Assembly (NCBI RefSeq): GCF_024158745.1 | Contig: NZ_JAMZAW010000019.1 | Span: 1 to 64,000, forward strand | Direction of reading: 5' to 3' | Length of the DNA stretch: 64,000 bases | Source: Paenibacillus tyrphae | GTDB lineage: Bacteria; Bacillota; Bacilli; Paenibacillales; NBRC-103111 | In this document: piece after piece, positions 59,951-64,000 of the stretch | Layout of the letters: each line of letters begins with the position of its first letter | Numbering within the stretch: position 1 is the stretch's first letter | Program-made: the position numbers and the translations under genes | The notes under the pieces: model-generated | Told to the model about the DNA's origin: nothing | Database searches by the model: none | The model's input: only the letters and a program-made list of their open reading frames with translations

Positions 59951-59993
59951 AAGATCGCCCCTTGTCCGCATCATTTGCGGCAGGGACGATCTT
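59951..59993. terminator. Bidirectional terminator
   Basis: AAGATCG and CGATCTT enclose an inner GTCCGCA/TGCGG stem, with CTCTTTC following on the plus strand. It lies between convergent genes. Confidence 0.65.
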
Positions 59994-59998
59994 CTCTT

Positions 59999-60581
59999 TC
60001 ATAGTTTATAATAATTTATCCACTTGTTCGTGTACAACGAAAAATAGTCAGCCACCAACTCATTTTGCTCATGGAAGCTTAAATCCGTGAAGCCCCTAAT
60101 CTCTTCCATCGTCTCGCTATGATCTATGCTGCTTTTTACAATGCCATCTTCAAACCGCAACTCAAGAACATCCCGGAAATGATGCGTACATTCATAATCA
60201 CTAAACCAATCATCATACCCTACGAGGTCAGCGCATAAAATTATGCCTCCCGAATAACCGAGGGGCAGATTCACCTGCTTGTATTCCCAAAAACCGCCGT
60301 AGCCCTTCTTTCCCGAAACGCCATTCAAGTCAGGAGGGCTCACAACCGAACAATCCAGAGTTACAAAAAAAGAATTGAGAACAAGTTGCCGGTCATCCAT
60401 TTCGTATAGACAATGGAAACCTCTCCAACATCCCGTAATGATCAACAGGATGATACCCGTATTTTTCGGGAGTAAACGGCCAGTCATTCTCGATAGCCGC
60501 GAGTTCATAGTGCTTTTTCTTGCTGTATTTATCGTTGTTTTCCTTGTTGTATTTGAAATAATCGGGGATCTGTTCAGACAT
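59999..60581 (-). pseudogene. Frameshifted protein of unknown function beside the RNA ligase
   Basis: The start is MSEQIPDYFKYNKENND at 60581. The frame stops at 60393, but another frame continues from about 60415 (HCLYEMDDRQLVLNSFFV onward) for a further ~135 residues, ending in WINYYKL. Together they would make a ~193-residue soluble protein. A one-base change near 60410 explains the break. No family is recognised. It begins 15 bp after the RNA ligase gene on the same strand, so the two were probably a functional pair. Confidence 0.55.
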
Positions 60582-60596
60582 ACGGGTGCGCGCAGC

Positions 60597-61370
60597 TCAC
60601 TTTCTAAACGTTCTTTCGTAATCCTCAAAGCGGATTTTTCTAATCTGCTTGCGGTCCGAGGTGCGAACGATAATGCCTTCGGACTTGCCTCTGGCATCGA
60701 TCCCTACTTGGGTTTGTTCAAACTGCTTCAAAAAAGAAAACGTCTCTTCCAACGATTGCGGAAAAGCGGAGCCCTTCACACTAGTCAACAGCGGCGCATA
60801 TTCCAGCTCCATCGTTTTAACAAAATCGAGTTTCTCCGCCTCATGATAAAAAGGCTGATTTCCATGATCGCGCCATTCCGCTATTTTTTCTTGCGGCAGC
60901 GTAAGCAGATGCTCTAATTGCTTCTTATCCAGCGAAAACACGTCAAAGACTCTGTAAGCTTGCGTCTTACTTTCCGTGTAATTTTTAGCCGCTTTCGTCT
61001 TCCCTCCGTACGACTCCTGGTAGATGACGGTCAATGCCCAATCCTCGTCTGAACAAATCCGGTCAATTAAGTTATCGGCCAACGGTCTTAGAAACTCGGC
61101 AATATTGCCGTAGGGGTTACCTATCCTGTCTCCTTTGGCAAACAACAGCTCCTCTCTGGAGCCAATGAGATAATCGATGTCATCCCCATTTTTGAACAAA
61201 ATGATCCTGGCGTTCTCTCCATCCACTTTTTCATAAACAAAAACGTCGTCCGAATCGGAGAAGCCTCTGGCTTCCGATAATTCTTCAGTTAAACGGCCTC
61301 TCTCCCCCAATTGATGATAGGTAAGAATGCTCGGATATTTCGTCAAAGAGTTCATTTTCTTTAAGTCCAT
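60597..61370 (-). CDS. ATP-dependent RNA ligase (Rnl-type)
   Basis: A 257-residue enzyme of the nucleotidyltransferase superfamily. Motif I is VYEKVDGENARI (catalytic Lys48), motif IV is SEGIIVR, and motif V is RKIRFEDYERTF. This is the RNA ligase (T4 Rnl2-like) pattern; such enzymes seal nicked RNA ends. Start ATG 61370 has AGGGGG before it. An accessory-region RNA ligase suggests a phage-defence or tRNA-repair role, but that is inference. Confidence 0.8.
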   Translation of the reverse strand: MDLKKMNSLTKYPSILTYHQLGERGRLTEELSEARGFSDSDDVFVYEKVDGENARIILFKNGDDIDYLIGSREELLFAKGDRIGNPYGNIAEFLRPLADNLIDRICSDEDWALTVIYQESYGGKTKAAKNYTESKTQAYRVFDVFSLDKKQLEHLLTLPQEKIAEWRDHGNQPFYHEAEKLDFVKTMELEYAPLLTSVKGSAFPQSLEETFSFLKQFEQTQVGIDARGKSEGIIVRTSDRKQIRKIRFEDYERTFRK

Positions 61371-61486
61371 GAATGATTGTCCCCCTGAATATCTCGTATG
61401 TTTTACCATAATAAGGTTTCCATAACTATCATTATCGTCTCTTTTGGGCGAAATTGTTATTTTAATTTTTTGGGACAGGCGCAAAC

Positions 61487-61514
61487 AAAAAGGCGAGCGC
61501 TTAGGCTCGCTTTT
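61487..61514 (-). terminator. Terminator of the 61.5-62.0 kb gene
   Basis: On the minus strand AAGCGAGC and GCTCGCCTT pair across CTAAGC, followed by TTTG. Confidence 0.65.
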
Positions 61515-61541
61515 CCAGCTCGGACTCGTCTCGATTCTGCT

Positions 61542-61961
61542 TCACTCCGCAGGAAGCCCCTTCACCTCGCATCCGGGACAATAGCGAATGTAGTTGAAGT
61601 TTTCGGTCGGCACGGTTTTGACCGTCTTGCCGTTCTTATCTTTATAGATCTCGTATTGCCGGTAAGCTTCCACCAAGTAAGTTCCGTCCTGATACTGATC
61701 AGCTAATTTCCACTGCGTGAATACCGAGTATTGCTTGGCTCCGTTTACGGAGGAACCGGAAGTGGTGAATGCCCCGGTCGCGATAGCCGGTTCACCGCCG
61801 ACCTCAACCTTACCCAATAAATTCATAGCTCCGTCGGACAAAAAAGAAAAGCGAAGTTTCCCGTCCACCATAATGAGCAAAGCCAGCAAAAGATTCAAGA
61901 GCGCGACGACTGAAATCCATACCGATTTCTTATGAACGATATTCATTGTTCGCTGAAGCAC
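61542..61961 (-). CDS. Membrane-anchored protein of unknown function
   Basis: A 139-residue protein with one N-terminal helix (VWISVVALLNLLLALLIMV, ~14-32) and an extracellular part that includes KLADQYQDGTYLVEAYRQYEIYKDK and a CPGC pair near the C-terminus (YIRYCPGCEVKG). GTG 61961 has AGGGGGG six bases ahead. No family is recognised. Confidence 0.65.
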   Translation of the reverse strand: MLQRTMNIVHKKSVWISVVALLNLLLALLIMVDGKLRFSFLSDGAMNLLGKVEVGGEPAIATGAFTTSGSSVNGAKQYSVFTQWKLADQYQDGTYLVEAYRQYEIYKDKNGKTVKTVPTENFNYIRYCPGCEVKGLPAE

Positions 61962-62414
61962 CGTATCCCCCCTTAGCAGACAGGTTGTCTTATATCATTA
62001 GATATGCGTTTCAAGGGCGGAACATGCTTCGGCTGGAGGTACGGTCCGCAGCAACCACGATACAATTCTGCCGTTCCGTTTCAAGCAAGCCAACGGTTCA
62101 AATTGTCGATCGTCGTCCGGATGTCCCTTGCCTGCTCCTCGCCGTCCGCAAAATGTTGACCATACGCCGATTTCCATCGTTCCCCTCTCCTCCTCATGGT
62201 CATGGATTCAACGTAATCATACCGTGGAGTCCGGGGCCGTTCTTTAGACGAAGCAGCGTGTTTTTTGCACATGATTTTGTACAATCGGCCGATGAATTTG
62301 CATTTTTATTCGCTAAAGGATCTTTTATGAAAAGAAACAGGAATTTAACAGTTAACGTTGAATGTTGATAATACGGAGGAAAGATAACGTTTTCATAGAG
62401 GGGGCGGTTTTCGG
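61962..62414. other. Region without a secure gene
   Basis: About 450 bp. A minus-strand frame (62081-62284) ends with a plausible stretch (RGERWKSAYGQHFADGEEQARDIRTTIDNLNRWLA) that could be the tail of a gene fragment, but its N-terminal part and ribosome site are weak. The AT-rich end (62300-62390) probably holds the promoter of the following AraC gene. Confidence 0.35.
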
Positions 62415-63311
62415 ATGCGGTTTCCACGCTACGAGGTTCGCGAAGAAATTCAAATCGGCAAGCTGATTTCCTGCTTCTATTTCGAGTTATCCAAAAACTA
62501 CAGGTACGCCGGCGAAAAGCACGACTTTTGGGAAATATTTTACGTGGACAAGGGCGAGATCGAAATCGACACCGATTCCGGCCATTTCAACTTGAAGCAG
62601 GGCGACCTGCTGTTCCACGAGCCCGACGAATTCCACAGTCCGAAAAGCAACGGAAAAGTATCCCCGAACGTCTTCATCGTCACCTTCGAATGCGAATCCG
62701 AGCCCATGTCGTTCTTTCTCAAGCAAAAGCTGTTCCATCTGGACGACAAAATACGTCCGGTGCTCGCCCGGCTGATCGAGGAAGGCTGGAACGCCTTCGG
62801 GCCAAGCCCCGCAGGCAGCGGCAGAATCCTGTATCCGCGGGACAACGCCCCGTTTGGAAGCGAGCAGCTGTTCAAGCGGCATCTGGAAACGCTGCTGATT
62901 TACCTGATCCGCGCAAGCCACGAAGAGCGGGACATCAAATCGCCTCCCGTCCCCCGCAGCAAGCAAGAAAGCGGCATGGCCGACAAAGTGATCGGCTACA
63001 TGAACGAGCATATCGGCGATAACTTGACGCTGGATATGCTGTGCGACCACTTCGCCATCGGGCGGACCCAAATGAGCATTATGTTCAAAAAACGGGTCGG
63101 CTGCGGCGTCATGGAATATTTGAACCAGCTCAAAATCGACCGCGCCAAAACCTACATCCGCGAAGACGTGTACAATCTGACCGAAATTTCGGAGCTCCTC
63201 GGCTACAGCAGCGTCCATTACTTCTCCCGCCACTTCAAGAAAGCGACCGGCATGACGCCGTCGGAGTATGCGAAGACGCTATCCGCCGGGTACGCCCGGA
63301 TCGTCAAATAA
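62415..63311 (+). CDS. AraC-family transcriptional regulator
   Basis: A 298-residue regulator. The cupin-type sensor spans ~20-150 (KHDFWEIFYVDKGEIEIDTDSGHFNLKQGDLLFHEPDEFH). DNA-binding helices are NLTLDMLCDHFAIGRTQMSIMFKKRVG and LTEISELLGYSSVHYFSRHFKKATGMTPSEYAK. GAGGGGG precedes the ATG. It converges on the oxidoreductase gene and may control sugar-use genes beyond the window. Confidence 0.9.
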   Translation: MRFPRYEVREEIQIGKLISCFYFELSKNYRYAGEKHDFWEIFYVDKGEIEIDTDSGHFNLKQGDLLFHEPDEFHSPKSNGKVSPNVFIVTFECESEPMSFFLKQKLFHLDDKIRPVLARLIEEGWNAFGPSPAGSGRILYPRDNAPFGSEQLFKRHLETLLIYLIRASHEERDIKSPPVPRSKQESGMADKVIGYMNEHIGDNLTLDMLCDHFAIGRTQMSIMFKKRVGCGVMEYLNQLKIDRAKTYIREDVYNLTEISELLGYSSVHYFSRHFKKATGMTPSEYAKTLSAGYARIVK

Positions 63312-63372
63312 GCGCCCGAACGTAGACGGCCCTCCGTTCCCATCAAGCAAGCGGGGAAGGAGGGCCGGACCG

Positions 63373-64000
63373 TTACAATAAAATTTCGCGGCGGCTCCGA
63401 TATGATTCGTACGTACTGAGAATGATCTCCAGCGAATGCTTCCCGTCATGGCCGGTCACGACCGGCTCGCGATCGTGCAGCACCGCCAGCGCCATATCGC
63501 GGATCTGTGCGGCATGCCCGTCGGGAATGACGGCAAACGGCTCGAACTGCGGAATGTCCACCTTCTCTCCGATCACGTCAAACGTCGTAATCTCGTCGCC
63601 GGTCAACACAATCGTCCCCTTGTCGCCGTGAAGGACAATCCGGTGGTCGGGCTGATTGTAAGCCGTTGTCGTCGCTTCGATTGATCCGAGCGCGCCGCTC
63701 TTGAACTGCAGCGAGGCGACAGCGGTGTCCTCCACCTCGATATCCCGCAGGACGTTGCGCGCGTAGCCGTGCAGCGAATCAACCGGCCCGGCCAGCCATT
63801 GCAGCAAATCGATCGTGTGGATGCCCTGATTCATCATCGCCCCGCCGCCGTCCATCGCCCACGTACCGCGCCAGCCTGCGCTGTCGTAGTACGCTTGGTC
63901 GCGGTAAAACTTGACGTAGCCGGAGCACAGGCTCAGCCGGCCGAGCTTCCCGTCGTCCAGCAGCTTTTTGACGAACTGCGAAGCGGGCGACATGCGCCGG
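63373..64000 (-). CDS. Gfo/Idh/MocA-family oxidoreductase (5' end cut by the window)
   Basis: The C-terminal ~208 residues are present; the frame stays open to the window edge, so the NAD-binding domain lies outside. Visible features are SPASQFVKKLLDDGKLGRL, the catalytic-region GGGAMMNQGIHTIDLLQWLAG with its conserved His, and the C-terminal beta sheet. Such enzymes oxidise sugars or inositols with NAD(P). An AraC regulator converges with it. The substrate is unknown. Confidence 0.88.
   Translation of the reverse strand, partial: RRMSPASQFVKKLLDDGKLGRLSLCSGYVKFYRDQAYYDSAGWRGTWAMDGGGAMMNQGIHTIDLLQWLAGPVDSLHGYARNVLRDIEVEDTAVASLQFKSGALGSIEATTTAYNQPDHRIVLHGDKGTIVLTGDEITTFDVIGEKVDIPQFEPFAVIPDGHAAQIRDMALAVLHDREPVVTGHDGKHSLEIILSTYESYRSRREILL

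Noticed and set aside
61946..62368. 140-residue plus-strand frame in the 62-kb gap
   Set aside because: No ribosome site and no motif, and it overlaps the start of the minus-strand membrane protein gene.
1..64000. tRNA, rRNA or intact insertion sequence genes
   Set aside because: None was recognised on either strand; no transposase motif was found in the open frames.

Overview
The window looks like chromosomal DNA of a Paenibacillus-like member of the Bacillota. It is GC-rich over most of its length and codes for SigB with RsbV and RsbW, a ComQXPA-type pheromone locus, many AraC regulators, secreted glycoside hydrolases, and sugar-type solute-binding lipoproteins. Nearly every start has a strong GGAGG-type ribosome binding site. 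An AT-rich accessory stretch runs from about 53.2 to 62.4 kb.

Layout. 0.4-5.9 kb: an endonuclease-fold protein, then a GH88-GH2 uronide/galactoside operon divergent from an AraC regulator. 6.0-7.0 kb: an Erm-type 23S rRNA methyltransferase behind a short leader peptide ending in Arg-Leu-Arg and mutually exclusive RNA hairpins. 7.1-11.2 kb: a DUF2238 membrane protein, an AraC regulator, and a PadR/hydrolase divergon with two identical operators separated by a 191-bp palindromic repeat. 11.2-20.8 kb: a GH10 xylanase and an unusual signalling island. The island has an ECF sigma factor, an overlapping anti-sigma-like protein whose extracellular part is a complete solute-binding protein, two more paralogous solute-binding lipoproteins, a PAP2 membrane enzyme and a membrane-anchored GH26 enzyme. 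Two divergent GGAAC-N16-CGTC promoters lie between the two arms, and there is no ABC permease. 20.8-28.6 kb: stress genes (GlsB, YtxH, DUF948, Dps) and rsbV-rsbW-sigB. Four of these units have near-identical SigB-type promoters (GTTTCA-N14/15-GGGTAA). 28.6-36.5 kb: a purine/pyrimidine permease, an ankyrin lipoprotein, a LysR regulator and a nupNOPQ-like nucleoside importer. 36.6-37.0 kb: two more palindromic repeats. 37.1-42.1 kb: a second RsbV/RsbW-like pair, a small SigB-type membrane peptide, a DUF4309 protein, YflT, GlgC and a cupin. 42.4-50.2 kb: a REC-PP2C phosphatase, a large hybrid kinase, a CheR-type methyltransferase and a REC-kinase, resembling the RsbY/RsbK/RsbM input to SigB in the Bacillus cereus group, next to a YflT stress gene with its own SigB-type promoter. 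50.3-54.5 kb: comP-comA-comQ with a divergent comX candidate. 54.5-62.4 kb: AT-rich accessory DNA with a lactococcin-972-type bacteriocin module, an EF-Tu domain-III-like protein, an RNA ligase and several frameshifted or remnant genes. 62.4-64 kb: an AraC regulator and a Gfo/Idh/MocA oxidoreductase cut by the window end.

Two themes link the genes. The first is general stress control: phosphatase and kinase input, partner-switching module, sigma factor and target promoters all lie in one window. The second is carbohydrate sensing and degradation, including the ECF/solute-binding-protein island, which is the best candidate for an undescribed system. Functions are inferred from motifs read by eye; no database search was run.
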